Of a DNA stretch of 64,000 nucleotides, positions 1 to 7,405 are shown piece after piece. The stretch comes from Arthrobacter sp. Leaf69 (lineage in GTDB: Bacteria; Actinomycetota; Actinomycetes; Actinomycetales; Micrococcaceae), in the NCBI RefSeq assembly GCF_001422645.1, contig NZ_LMLR01000010.1, forward strand, positions 776,724 to 840,723, given 5' to 3'. The translations under genes were made by a program, and so were the position numbers. Position 1 is the stretch's first letter; every line of letters starts with the position of its first letter. The notes under the pieces were generated by a model, which was not told the DNA's origin, made no database searches, and saw only the letters and a program-made list of their open reading frames with translations.

Positions 1-256
1 AAGCGCTTTCCTGCTCGGTGGCGTTGCGGCTGGCCTGCTTGCCGGCCTCCTGCAGTGCCTGGGAAACCTTCGCCAGGGCGGCAACGTGCTGGCCGTTCCA
101 CTCGCTGCGGAACTTGTCGGCGTCCGGGCCCTTCCAGTCGGTGCCCTCAAGCACCTTGGTCAGCAGCGACTTCTGCTTGTCGATCTCGGACGAACCGGCC
201 TGCAGCTTCGTCCCAAGAGTCTTGAGCTGAGCAATGTCTGCACCCCAAATAGCCAT
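1..256 (-). CDS. WXG100 family (ESAT-6-like) protein, 3' end cut by window edge
   Basis: The first 85 residues are visible; the C-terminus lies left of the window. The protein is helical and polar, with the W-x-G turn at residues 41-43 (W41-K-G43) between two predicted helices, as in WXG100 proteins that dimerise and leave the cell through type VII secretion. A second W-N-G follows at 53-55. The ATG at 256 has a GAGGAG ribosome site about 9 nt upstream. No ESX machinery is visible here, so secretion is a family inference. The divergent neighbour is a DUF2277 gene; the 174-nt gap between them presumably carries both promoters. Confidence 0.8.
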   Translation of the reverse strand, partial: MAIWGADIAQLKTLGTKLQAGSSEIDKQKSLLTKVLEGTDWKGPDADKFRSEWNGQHVAALAKVSQALQEAGKQASRNATEQESA

Positions 257-430
257 TCGAAAAATCTCCTCAAGTGATAGCAGCGGACCCGGCACTGCCG
301 GCGTCCCCTCGGATTCCGGCTGCTCCGGAAGATCCAGTGCCCCCAAACTATCCTGCCGGCCGAAAAACTGTCGATGGGCAGCCCTCCCCATGCCCTCGAT
401 CCCGGACGCAAGGCCCCCTAGCATGGAGAT

Positions 431-703
431 ATGTGCCGAAACATCCGGACCCTCCATAATTTTGAACCGCACGCCACCACCGCAGAGGTGGAAGCGGCGG
501 CGCTGCAATACGTGCGCAAGATCAGCGGCAGCACCAAGCCGTCCAAGGCCAACGAAGAGGCCTTCAACCGGGCTGTGCACGAGATTGCCCACGTGACGCA
601 GCACCTGCTCGACTCCCTGGTGACGCACGCCCCGGCCAAGGACCGCGAGGAGGAAGCCGCGAAGGCGAAAGCCAGGGCAGCTGTCCGCTACGGCGCGGCC
701 TGA
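431..703 (+). CDS. DUF2277 domain protein
   Basis: This 90-residue protein matches the DUF2277 family throughout: the characteristic N-terminus (MCRNIRTLHNFEP), a central G-S-T-K-P-S-K-A-N-E segment and a C-terminal helical part rich in Ala, Glu and Lys. The function of the family is unknown. It is a single gene, convergent with the copper operon (22 nt to the copA stop). A short CCCT/AGGG hairpin in that gap is too weak to call a terminator. Identification rests on recognising the N-terminal motif. Confidence 0.85.
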   Translation: MCRNIRTLHNFEPHATTAEVEAAALQYVRKISGSTKPSKANEEAFNRAVHEIAHVTQHLLDSLVTHAPAKDREEEAAKAKARAAVRYGAA

Positions 704-725
704 GAGGCGTCCCTCCGAAGGGCGA

Positions 726-3050
726 CTACTTGCCGAAGCTGCGCAGCCGGAGCGAGTTGGCCACCACCAGCACGGAGCTGGCCGCCATCGCCGCGCCCGC
801 GATCATCGGGTTGAGCATGCCCAGGGCTGCCACCGGGATCCCCACCGCGTTGTAGAAGAAGGCCCAGAAGAGGTTCGTCTTGATGGTCGCCAGCGTCCGG
901 CGGGACAGTTCGATCGCCTGCGCGACCTGGCCGAGATCGTTGCCCATAACCGTCAGGTCGGCCGCCTCGATGGCCACATCGGTGCCGGATCCCATCGCGA
1001 TGCCAAGGTCTGCCTGCGCCAGCGCCGCCGCGTCGTTGACGCCGTCACCGGCCATGGCCACCGTGGCGCCGGCGGCCTGCAGTTTCCGCACGGCCTCGAC
1101 CTTGCCGTCCGGCAGTACCCCGGCGAACACGTCCTCCGGAGCGATCCCGACGGCGGCGGCCACCTGCGCGGTCACCGCGGCGTTGTCCCCGGTCAGGAGG
1201 ATCGGCCGGAGGCCGAGCCCGCGGAGCCGTGAGATCGCGGCCGCGGAGCCCGGCTTGACCGTGTCGCGCAGGCTGATGATTCCGGCGGGCTCCCCGTCCA
1301 CGGCAACCCAGATCGCGGTGGCCCCGGAGTCTTCGGCGCAGCTGAACGCCGCCAGCTGCGCGGCATCCGGGTCTATGCCGTTCTCCTGCAGCCACCCCGT
1401 GCGGCCGGCTGTGATGATCCGGCCTCCGACGGTTCCCTGGACGCCGCCGCCGGGCGCGGAGCGGAAGTTGACGACGGCGGGCAGCACACCGGCGTCCGCG
1501 CCGGAGCGGTCGTGTCCGCGTTCTGCCAGGCGTGCGGCGGCGGCCACGGCGCGGGCGATCGGGTGTTCGGAGGCGTCCTCCACCGCTCCGGCCAGCCGCA
1601 GGACCTCCGCCGGGGTGGCGGTCCCGAACGCCGCGGTGCCGTCGACGGCGAGGTGGCCCGTGGTCACGGTGCCGGTCTTGTCCAGCAGGATGGTGTCAAC
1701 GGTCCGGGTATCCTCGAGGACCTGCGGGCCCCTTATCAGGATGCCCAGCTGCGCGCCCCGGCCGGTTCCGGTGAGCAGCCCCACCGGGGTGGCCAGGCCC
1801 AAGGCGCAGGGGCAGGCGATGACCAGCACGGCGACAGCGGCCGTGAACGCGGCACGAAGGTCGGCGTTGCTGACCGCCGGTCCGGCCGCCAGCAGCCAGC
1901 CGCCGAAAGTCGCTGCGGCGATGGCCAGGACCACCGGTACAAATACGGAGCTGATGCGGTCCGCGAGGCGGGCGATCGGCGCCTTGCCGGACTGGGCCTG
2001 GGATACCAGCCGGCCCATCTGGGCCAGTGTGGTTTCGGCGCCGACACGCGTGGCCCGGACCAGCAGGCGGCCGGAGGTGTTGATGGTGGCGCCGGTGACC
2101 GGGCTGTCCGGGCCGACTTCCACGGGCACGGATTCGCCCGTGACCAGCGAGGCATCGACAGCGGAGGAGCCTTCGACGACGATGCCGTCCGTCGCGATTT
2201 TCTCGCCTGGGCGGACCACAATGAGGTCGCCCACGGCCAGCCGGTCGGCCGGCAGCTGCTGCTCCCGGCCGTCCCGAAGGATGGTGGCATCCTTGGCGCC
2301 GAGGTTCAGCAGGGCCTTGAGGGCGTCGCCGGCCTTCTTCTTGGCATTGGCCTCCAGGTATCGGCCCAGCAGCAGGAAGGTGGTGACCACCGCGGCGACC
2401 TCGAAGTACAACCCGCCGGAATCCATGCCCTCCATCCCCGCCGGGTGGTCCGTCATCCGCGGGTCCGCGAAGAGCTGCCAGGCCGAGAAGACATAGGCCG
2501 AGGTCACGCCGATGGAGACGAGCGTGTCCATGGTGGACGAGAAATGGCGGGCGTTGATGGCGGCTGCCCGGTGGAAGGGCCACGCCGCCCAGGTGACCAC
2601 GGGCAGGGCCAGGATTCCGGCGGCCCAGCCCCAGTTCGGGAACTGGAACGCCGGAAACATCGAAATCAGGAACACCGGGACAGTGAGGATGGCCGCGACG
2701 ATCAGGCGCGGGCGGAGCTTGGCTGCGGCGGCGGACGGCGGGTGGTCGCCTGAAGCGACGCCACCGGCGACATGCTCCGCGTGCTCGGCGGGTTCCAGTG
2801 TGACCTTGGGGACGCGAACTGTGGCCTTGTAGCCTGCTGCCTCCACCGTGGCGGTGATCTGGCTGTCCGTGATTCCTGCGGGGACTGTGACTCGGGCCGA
2901 CTCCAGGGGCAGGTTGACGGAAGCGGTGACGCCGTCGAGCTTCCCGAGCTTGCGTTCGACGCGGCTGACGCACGAGGCGCAGGTCATGCCGTCGATGTCG
3001 AGCTCGATCACCCGGGTTCCGGGCTGGTCCAGAAGCTGCTCTCTACTCAC
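726..3050 (-). CDS. copA: Copper-translocating P1B-type ATPase
   Basis: A 774-residue heavy-metal P-type ATPase, probably a Cu(I) exporter in the cell membrane. In order: an N-terminal HMA domain with GMTCASC (residues 21-27), transmembrane helices from about 115, the actuator TGES (304-307), the metal-site CPC (413-415) in a membrane helix, the phosphorylated Asp457 in DKTGT, the SEHP nucleotide-domain motif (494-497), and a hinge GDGVND. The CPC motif and HMA domain together indicate monovalent copper or silver. A Met/His-rich loop (about 200-212) lies between helices. It is the last gene of a leftward csoR-copZ-copA operon. Confidence 0.95.
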   Translation of the reverse strand: MSREQLLDQPGTRVIELDIDGMTCASCVSRVERKLGKLDGVTASVNLPLESARVTVPAGITDSQITATVEAAGYKATVRVPKVTLEPAEHAEHVAGGVASGDHPPSAAAAKLRPRLIVAAILTVPVFLISMFPAFQFPNWGWAAGILALPVVTWAAWPFHRAAAINARHFSSTMDTLVSIGVTSAYVFSAWQLFADPRMTDHPAGMEGMDSGGLYFEVAAVVTTFLLLGRYLEANAKKKAGDALKALLNLGAKDATILRDGREQQLPADRLAVGDLIVVRPGEKIATDGIVVEGSSAVDASLVTGESVPVEVGPDSPVTGATINTSGRLLVRATRVGAETTLAQMGRLVSQAQSGKAPIARLADRISSVFVPVVLAIAAATFGGWLLAAGPAVSNADLRAAFTAAVAVLVIACPCALGLATPVGLLTGTGRGAQLGILIRGPQVLEDTRTVDTILLDKTGTVTTGHLAVDGTAAFGTATPAEVLRLAGAVEDASEHPIARAVAAAARLAERGHDRSGADAGVLPAVVNFRSAPGGGVQGTVGGRIITAGRTGWLQENGIDPDAAQLAAFSCAEDSGATAIWVAVDGEPAGIISLRDTVKPGSAAAISRLRGLGLRPILLTGDNAAVTAQVAAAVGIAPEDVFAGVLPDGKVEAVRKLQAAGATVAMAGDGVNDAAALAQADLGIAMGSGTDVAIEAADLTVMGNDLGQVAQAIELSRRTLATIKTNLFWAFFYNAVGIPVAALGMLNPMIAGAAMAASSVLVVANSLRLRSFGK

Positions 3051-3097
3051 CGTGTTTCCCTGTCTGTTGTGGTGTTGCGTGGACGTGCGGCGGGTGA

Positions 3098-3328
3098 TCA
3101 GGCCTCGTTGGCCACCACCAGATAGCCTGCTTCGGCAACGGCTTCGCCGATCTCGGAGGTGGACAGGGCTCCGGCCGAGATAATGGTGACGGTGGAAATG
3201 CCGCCGGAGTTGAGGTCGACGTCGACCTTCTCGACCCCGGCGAGGGCTTCGAGCTCCTCGCTGACGGAGGACACACAGTGGCCGCAGGTCATGCCGGAAA
3301 CGTTGACGGTGGTGGAAACGGTGCTCAT
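3098..3328 (-). CDS. copZ: Copper chaperone, HMA domain
   Basis: A single-domain 76-residue HMA protein with the metal-binding MTCGHC at residues 13-18 and a ferredoxin-like pattern (VEKVDVDLNSGGISTV). CopZ proteins carry Cu(I) to CopA and to CsoR. The chosen ATG at 3328 has AGGAG 6 nt upstream and gives the family length; a longer reading frame upstream would add an arginine/serine-rich segment with no domain. It lies between csoR and copA, 47 nt from copA, and is probably co-transcribed with both. Confidence 0.93.
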   Translation of the reverse strand: MSTVSTTVNVSGMTCGHCVSSVSEELEALAGVEKVDVDLNSGGISTVTIISAGALSTSEIGEAVAEAGYLVVANEA

Positions 3329-3392
3329 GGCTGGCTCCTGGTGAGTGGACGGCTGGTTCATCAGCCCGATGGTGTGGTGAGTGGTGTTGCCG

Positions 3393-3746
3393 CTACCGCA
3401 GCAGGCGCCCGATGGCATCGGTGGCCTCCTTGACCTTGAAGTCGATGGCCTCAGCCCGAAGCGCCGCGTCCGGTTCGGCCGCGGCCCCGACAACGCAGTG
3501 GCCGATGTGCTCCTCCACCAGGCCGAGGCTGACGGCGTGCAGGGCCTTGGTGACAGCTGCGACCTGGGTGAGGATGTCGATGCAGTACTTGTCCTCATCG
3601 ACCATCCGGGCGATGCCGCGCACCTGGCCCTCGATCCGTTTCAGCCGCAGGAGGTACGCCTCCTTGTTGGCGGAGTAGCCGTGCTGCTGATGCGGTGCGG
3701 CATCGGCACCGTCCATGGCGGGGACTGGGGCAACGGGTTCGTTCAT
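3393..3746 (-). CDS. csoR: CsoR-type copper-sensing repressor
   Basis: A 117-residue DUF156/CsoR protein. The copper ligands are Cys55, His80 and Cys84, with the same spacing (25, then 4) as Cys36/His61/Cys65 of Mycobacterium tuberculosis CsoR. The ATG at 3746 was chosen over an upstream start because the region upstream contains the operator palindromes and a promoter whose -10 lies about 7 nt from this ATG, so the mRNA is probably leaderless. It should repress its own operon until Cu(I) binds. Confidence 0.93.
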   Translation of the reverse strand: MNEPVAPVPAMDGADAAPHQQHGYSANKEAYLLRLKRIEGQVRGIARMVDEDKYCIDILTQVAAVTKALHAVSLGLVEEHIGHCVVGAAAEPDAALRAEAIDFKVKEATDAIGRLLR

Positions 3747-3752
3747 AAGGAC

Positions 3753-3781
3753 AACATATACCCCGAGGGGGTATGTAGCAA
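3753..3781 (-). promoter_or_regulatory. Candidate csoR-copZ-copA promoter
   Basis: On the minus strand TTGCTA (3776-3781) is followed after 17 nt by TATGTT (3753-3758). Initiation would fall at about 3746, the csoR start codon, giving a leaderless message. A CsoR palindrome fills the spacer between -35 and -10, a direct way to block RNA polymerase. Confidence 0.55.
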
Positions 3782-3798
3782 GTACCCCATGGGGGTAT
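3756..3798. promoter_or_regulatory. Twin CsoR operator palindromes
   Basis: Two GC-centred palindromes of the CsoR type lie side by side: ATACCCC-GA-GGGGGTAT within 3756-3776 and TACCCC-AT-GGGGGTA within 3782-3798. Both carry the C4/G4-5 core known from CsoR boxes. The first lies between the predicted -35 and -10, the second upstream of the -35. Confidence 0.8.
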
Positions 3799-3830
3799 TG
3801 GCGTCCGGTGCGGCGGGGACGCCGGGACAC

Positions 3831-3875
3831 AAAAAAGCTCCGGAGTGCGTTATTGGGGGATACGCACTCCGGAGC
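3831..3875 (-). terminator. Intrinsic terminator for the DinB/USP transcript
   Basis: A perfect 14-bp inverted repeat (3837-3850 with 3862-3875) with an 11-nt loop. Read on the minus strand it is followed at once by six T (3831-3836 on the plus strand are A). It lies about 100 nt beyond the stop of the DinB-like gene and separates that transcript from the copper promoter. Confidence 0.85.
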
Positions 3876-3971
3876 AGTCTTTGGGCAGGCGCCCCATCGT
3901 TCGCGCCTACTGATTAAAGCTTACTTGGCGGTAGGCAGGGAAAGGAAGCACCCCGAATAAGTACTTTCGCT

Positions 3972-4529
3972 TTATTTTCGGGCGGCCTGCGGCGCCTCCG
4001 GCCCGACGTTCCAGGACAGCTGGGTCGCATGGAAGTCGAAGTGCGCCACCGGGTACGTGTAGACGTCCGCGAGGGTCATGCTCTCCTTGAAGAACGGGTC
4101 CCAGCGGGTCGGGAAGTGCATCCGGCATGCCAGTCCGGCCTCCGTTTCCCGCCGCAGGCGCCGTTCCAGCGCCGAGGTCACCCGGCGCAACTTGGCGGCC
4201 ATCCGCCGGCGGTTGAAGATTCGTGCGCCTCCCTTGGATCCCCAGTCGTTGATGATGTCGAACGGTACGGTCCCGGCATTCAGCAGCCCGGCGAAACCCC
4301 GGTTGACGGAATCAGGCAGCCGTCCGAAGATCCGCACCAGCGGAAGCAGTGCCAGCACCACGATGTAGCCGAACACCATGTGGTAGAGCAGCTCCTCGTT
4401 GGTCCATCGGGTGCCCGCGCTGCGGCGGTGGAGCTCTTCGGGCGACATGAGCGCCAGGGTGGTCTCCACGTCCATGCAGTTGCGCCGGTAGGCGTCAGCA
4501 ACGGCCTCGCGGTCCAGCGGGTCGGTCAC
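3972..4529 (-). CDS. DinB-like four-helix metal-dependent enzyme family protein
   Basis: A 185-residue protein of the DinB/YfiT superfamily. The pattern fits the usual three-histidine metal site: a His in the second helix (ELLYHMVFGY, about residue 50) and H-x3-H near the C-terminus (VAHFDFHATQ). Relatives include thiol-dependent (mycothiol or bacillithiol) transferases, but many have no known substrate. The ATG overlaps the stop of the upstream universal stress gene by four bases, so the two are translationally coupled. The specific reaction cannot be read from the sequence. Confidence 0.75.
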   Translation of the reverse strand: MTDPLDREAVADAYRRNCMDVETTLALMSPEELHRRSAGTRWTNEELLYHMVFGYIVVLALLPLVRIFGRLPDSVNRGFAGLLNAGTVPFDIINDWGSKGGARIFNRRRMAAKLRRVTSALERRLRRETEAGLACRMHFPTRWDPFFKESMTLADVYTYPVAHFDFHATQLSWNVGPEAPQAARK

Positions 4530-5065
4530 GCTGGGTCGGGCGTCATGTCAGGCGCCCGCTTGGTCCGGTGGTGGATCGCGGCCCTGATCGGAACGATGAG
4601 GATTGGATGGTCCTGATGGTGGCTGAGCCACGCGGCCACCGAACCGTTGAGGGCAGCGGAGATCCGGTGACCCAGGCCGGGTTCGGGTGTGCCCACGATG
4701 ATCATCGCGGCGCCGACTTCGGCCGCCAGCCTGCCCAGCGCCCGGGCCGGATCCCCGGCCAAAGTCCGTAGGGTCCACTGGACCCCAAGGGCATCGCAGG
4801 CTAAGCCGATGCCGTTCCGCAACTCCTGTGTCACTGCCCGGATTTCGGCGCTGTCCGTCTCAGGGTGCAGTGAGAGCCGGTGGGCGGACCGCGCGGGATC
4901 CCACTCCACGAGATAACTTGCCTCATCCACGTGGGCGCAGATCAGCTGGACGGAGAGTTTCGAGGCCAACGAAGCGGCAGTCTGCAGCACTTCGGGGCTC
5001 TGTCCCGGGAGCACGCCGACCACAAGGGGCGGCGGACCACTCGGGCGTTCGGCGGACATACTCAA
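4526..5065 (-). CDS. Universal stress protein (UspA fold)
   Basis: A 179-residue single UspA domain: a first strand with VVGVLPG near residue 15, a central helix-rich part, and the C-terminal nucleotide-loop pattern (IIVGTPEPGLGHR, then N-G-S-V-A-A-W-L and P-I-L-I-V-P). The G-x2-G-x9-G-S type of signature is only partly kept, so ATP binding is possible but unproven. An alternative ATG lies 6 nt inside (5059). It is the first gene of a two-gene unit with the DinB-like gene. Confidence 0.82.
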   Translation of the reverse strand: MSMSAERPSGPPPLVVGVLPGQSPEVLQTAASLASKLSVQLICAHVDEASYLVEWDPARSAHRLSLHPETDSAEIRAVTQELRNGIGLACDALGVQWTLRTLAGDPARALGRLAAEVGAAMIIVGTPEPGLGHRISAALNGSVAAWLSHHQDHPILIVPIRAAIHHRTKRAPDMTPDPA

Positions 5066-5247
5066 TTGTGGATCCCGTCCTGCGCCAGGAACAGGGCCTT
5101 ACTTCCCGGTCTTGCCGCGCGCCAGTGAAGCGGAATCGGCCCTGTGCGCCCCCGACGGCCGGTCGAGGGACGTCGCTCCGACGCGGGACACAGCTCCGGC
5201 GATCCCGGCGGCGGCAGGCCGCCGCGGCGTCCCGGGGGCGGCCAAGC

Positions 5248-6627
5248 TCAGCCCGCGGAGCGGCCGTGGGCCAGCCCGGTGGGGAACCCCACCAGCACGG
5301 GCTCGGGCGTGCCGCAGCAGCCTCCCGCCGTCTCCAAGACAGGATCGGCGGAAACAGCCGGGATGTCGCAGCTGGTGCCGGCATCGGAGGAGCAGACGCC
5401 GGTCTCCGGAAGTTCCAGCAGGACGGTGTCCGCGGCCTCGCGGTCTCCGGCCAGGGCGGCCGCGACGGAGCGTACCTGCTCGTAGCCGGTGGCCAGCAGG
5501 AAGGTGGGCGCCCGGCCGTAGGATTTCATCCCCACGATGTAGAAATCCTTGTCCGGGTGGGCCAGCAACCTGGCGCCGTGCGGCGCAACGGTGCCGCAGG
5601 AGTGGAACTCCGGGTCGATCAGCGGGCCAAGTTCACGCGGGGCCTCGACGGCCGGATCCAGTTCCAGCCGGAGTTCCCGCAGGATGTCCAGGTCCGGGCG
5701 GAAGCCGGTGCAGGGCACAACGACGTCGGCCTCGAGGGTGCTGCCGTCGGCGGAGCTGACAGTGACGCCCGCGGACGACGCTGTGAGGGCGGTGATCCCG
5801 AATCCGGTGTGCAGCTCCACGGTGCCGGCCTCGACCAGGCGGCGGAGCCGGCTGCCCAGCTGCCCGCGCGCGGGGAGGCCGTCGGCGTCGCCGCCGCCGT
5901 AGACTTTCTCGGGGGAGGCGCCCCGCACGGCCCAGAGGATTTTCGTGTCCGCCTCCTGCGTCGCCAGGTCTGCAAGGTTGATCAGCGTGTTGGCCGCGGA
6001 GTGTCCCGCGCCGACCACCAGGACCCGTTGTCCGGCGAACCGGGCACGCTCGCGGCCCAGGACATCCGGGAGCGCGCCGGAAATCCGCTCCGCGGCGGCC
6101 GCTTCACCCGCGGCCGGCAGCCCGGAGGTGCCGAGCGGATTGCGGGTGTCCCAGGTGCCGGAGGCATCAATGACGCCCGCGGCCCGGTACTCGTGGACTT
6201 CGCCTGCCGCGTGTTCGACCCTGAGCAGGAACGGCGTTGTGTCGCGGCCGCGGCTGTGGGTCTTGTCCATCCCGAGCCGCGTCACCTCCACGACGCGGGC
6301 ACCGGTGTGCAACCGGGTGGCGATGGCCGGCAGCGCGGCGAGGGGCGCCAGGTAGGAATCAACGAGATCGCCGCCGAAGGGCAACGCCGTGGGGCGCGGT
6401 GCCTCCCAGCCGGACGCGGCCAGGAGCCTGGTGGCAGCAGCGTCGACGTTGAACCGCCAGGGCGAGAAGAGGCGGATGTGGCGCCACTGTTCGATCGCGG
6501 CGCCCGCCGCCGGGCCGGCCTCAAAGATCAGCGGCTCGATGCCGCGCTCCAGGAGGTGGGCCGCCGCGGCGAGGCCGATCGGGCCTGCTCCGATGACGGC
6601 GACGGGAAGATTCGTGCTCACAGCCAT
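5248..6627 (-). CDS. FAD/NAD(P)-binding oxidoreductase with cysteine-rich tail, under ArsR control
   Basis: A 459-residue flavoprotein with two dinucleotide folds: GAGPIG at 13-18 (FAD) and GAGHSAAN at 206-213 (NAD(P)H). The overall pattern is that of flavin monooxygenase or thioredoxin-reductase-like enzymes. The last 48 residues carry Cys412, Cys420 and a vicinal pair Cys437-Cys438, which could bind a soft metal or metalloid. The ATG at 6627 has GGAAGGGGA upstream; a longer frame would run through the operators. It is divergent from arsR and has its own promoter overlapped by the predicted ArsR sites. The substrate is unknown; a role in arsenic or antimony redox chemistry is inferred from context. 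Confidence 0.75.
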   Translation of the reverse strand: MAVSTNLPVAVIGAGPIGLAAAAHLLERGIEPLIFEAGPAAGAAIEQWRHIRLFSPWRFNVDAAATRLLAASGWEAPRPTALPFGGDLVDSYLAPLAALPAIATRLHTGARVVEVTRLGMDKTHSRGRDTTPFLLRVEHAAGEVHEYRAAGVIDASGTWDTRNPLGTSGLPAAGEAAAAERISGALPDVLGRERARFAGQRVLVVGAGHSAANTLINLADLATQEADTKILWAVRGASPEKVYGGGDADGLPARGQLGSRLRRLVEAGTVELHTGFGITALTASSAGVTVSSADGSTLEADVVVPCTGFRPDLDILRELRLELDPAVEAPRELGPLIDPEFHSCGTVAPHGARLLAHPDKDFYIVGMKSYGRAPTFLLATGYEQVRSVAAALAGDREAADTVLLELPETGVCSSDAGTSCDIPAVSADPVLETAGGCCGTPEPVLVGFPTGLAHGRSAG

Positions 6628-6642
6628 TGTGTCCCCTTCCAA

Positions 6643-6662
6643 ATATTGATAGTTGTCGATAT
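6643..6662. promoter_or_regulatory. Predicted ArsR operator 1
   Basis: Imperfect inverted repeat ATATTGA-N6-TCGATAT (6 of 7 pairs match). It covers the expected transcription start of the flavoprotein promoter. It has the same architecture as operator 2 at 6680-6699. Confidence 0.65.
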
Positions 6663-6666
6663 GCCG

Positions 6667-6696
6667 AGTATCTCCCGCTATATCGACGCCTGTCAA
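6667..6696 (-). promoter_or_regulatory. Promoter for the flavoprotein gene
   Basis: On the minus strand TTGACA (6691-6696) is followed after 18 nt by GATACT (6667-6672). The -35 hexamer matches the sigma-70-type consensus exactly. Operator 2 overlaps the -35 and operator 1 covers the start site. Confidence 0.65.
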
Positions 6697-6699
6697 TAT
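6680..6699. promoter_or_regulatory. Predicted ArsR operator 2
   Basis: Imperfect inverted repeat ATATCGA-N6-TCAATAT, the same half-sites and spacing as operator 1. It overlaps the -35 of the leftward promoter and lies just upstream of the CATAAT -10 (6705-6710) that serves arsR. Confidence 0.65.
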
Positions 6700-6716
6700 G
6701 AGTGCATAATGGATGT

Positions 6717-7067
6717 ATGACAGCACTCCAGATTGTTGAGCCAGCGGCGGCCGATGCGTGCTGCACCTCGTCCGGGTTGCCCGTGCTGGGTGCCGAGGAG
6801 GCGCAGGGCAAGGCCCAGCTCTTCAAGGCCCTTGCCGATCCAAACCGCTTGCGGCTGCTGTCCATCGTCAAGGCGTCCGACGGCGGAGAGGCCTGCGTCT
6901 GCGACCTCACCGAGCCGCTGGACCTCGGTCAGCCGACGGTTTCCCACCACCTCAAGATCCTCGTCGACGCCGGCCTGCTGCGCCGCGAAAAGCGGGGCAC
7001 CTGGGCTTACTACTCCCTGGTTCCCGGCGCGCTCGAGCGGACCGCGGGCGTGCTCTCTGACCTGTAG
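6717..7067 (+). CDS. arsR: ArsR-family arsenite-responsive repressor
   Basis: A 116-residue winged-helix repressor. Cysteines at 15-16 (ACCTSSG) and at 60 and 62 (EACVCDL) match the As(III)-binding arrangement described for Corynebacterium glutamicum ArsR (Cys15, Cys16, Cys55), with an extra Cys as in the E. coli CVC motif. The recognition helix is QPTVSHHLKIL. The ATG at 6717 has no ribosome site but lies 6 nt after CATAAT, so the mRNA is probably leaderless; a GTG at 6702 is less likely. It probably represses itself and the divergent flavoprotein. No arsenite efflux gene is within reach. Confidence 0.88.
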   Translation: MTALQIVEPAAADACCTSSGLPVLGAEEAQGKAQLFKALADPNRLRLLSIVKASDGGEACVCDLTEPLDLGQPTVSHHLKILVDAGLLRREKRGTWAYYSLVPGALERTAGVLSDL

Positions 7068-7144
7068 GCCGCCAGAGTCGCGCGGCTCTTGAACACCTCC
7101 GATGCGGGGCCTACGGTTTAAGAACTGAGGAAAGGGTGACCGCC

Positions 7145-7345
7145 GTGGAAATCTTCATGTGGTGGCTGGATCTGGATCTGGCGAGCAAGGAGTGGCTGCG
7201 GGAAAACCTGCGCGCCGCAGAGTTGCCGTTGCCCGTGCTGCAGGGGATTGCCGAAGCCGGCGGACCCCACCCGGATGACGTTTCCGGGGTCCTGACCGAC
7301 GCCGACTGGGACTTCATCGAGACGCAGTCCGAATTCGTAGACTGA
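7145..7345 (+). CDS. Small acidic protein of unknown function
   Basis: A 66-residue protein, not recognised. It is acidic and Trp-rich at the N-terminus (FMWWLDLDLA) and ends DADWDFIETQSEFVD. No signal peptide or Cys motif is visible. GTG at 7145 is preferred because GGAAAGG lies about 9 nt upstream; GTG at 7136 in the same frame sits directly on that site. Codon use (strong third-position GC) supports a real gene. It lies alone between arsR and the BNR gene. Confidence 0.55.
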   Translation: MEIFMWWLDLDLASKEWLRENLRAAELPLPVLQGIAEAGGPHPDDVSGVLTDADWDFIETQSEFVD

Positions 7346-7405
7346 CAAAAACGGACCCATTCCGGCGCCGAAAAACCATTGCGGCCATCTTCGCAGGGTG
7401 GTTGC

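Noticed and set aside
704..725. CCCT/AGGG hairpin between DUF2277 and copA as a terminator
   Set aside because: Only four base pairs in the core and no T-tract on either strand.
880..2496. Long plus-strand frame (538 codons) opposite copA
   Set aside because: Antisense shadow of a well-supported P-type ATPase in GC-rich DNA; Ser/Arg/Ala-rich with no domain.
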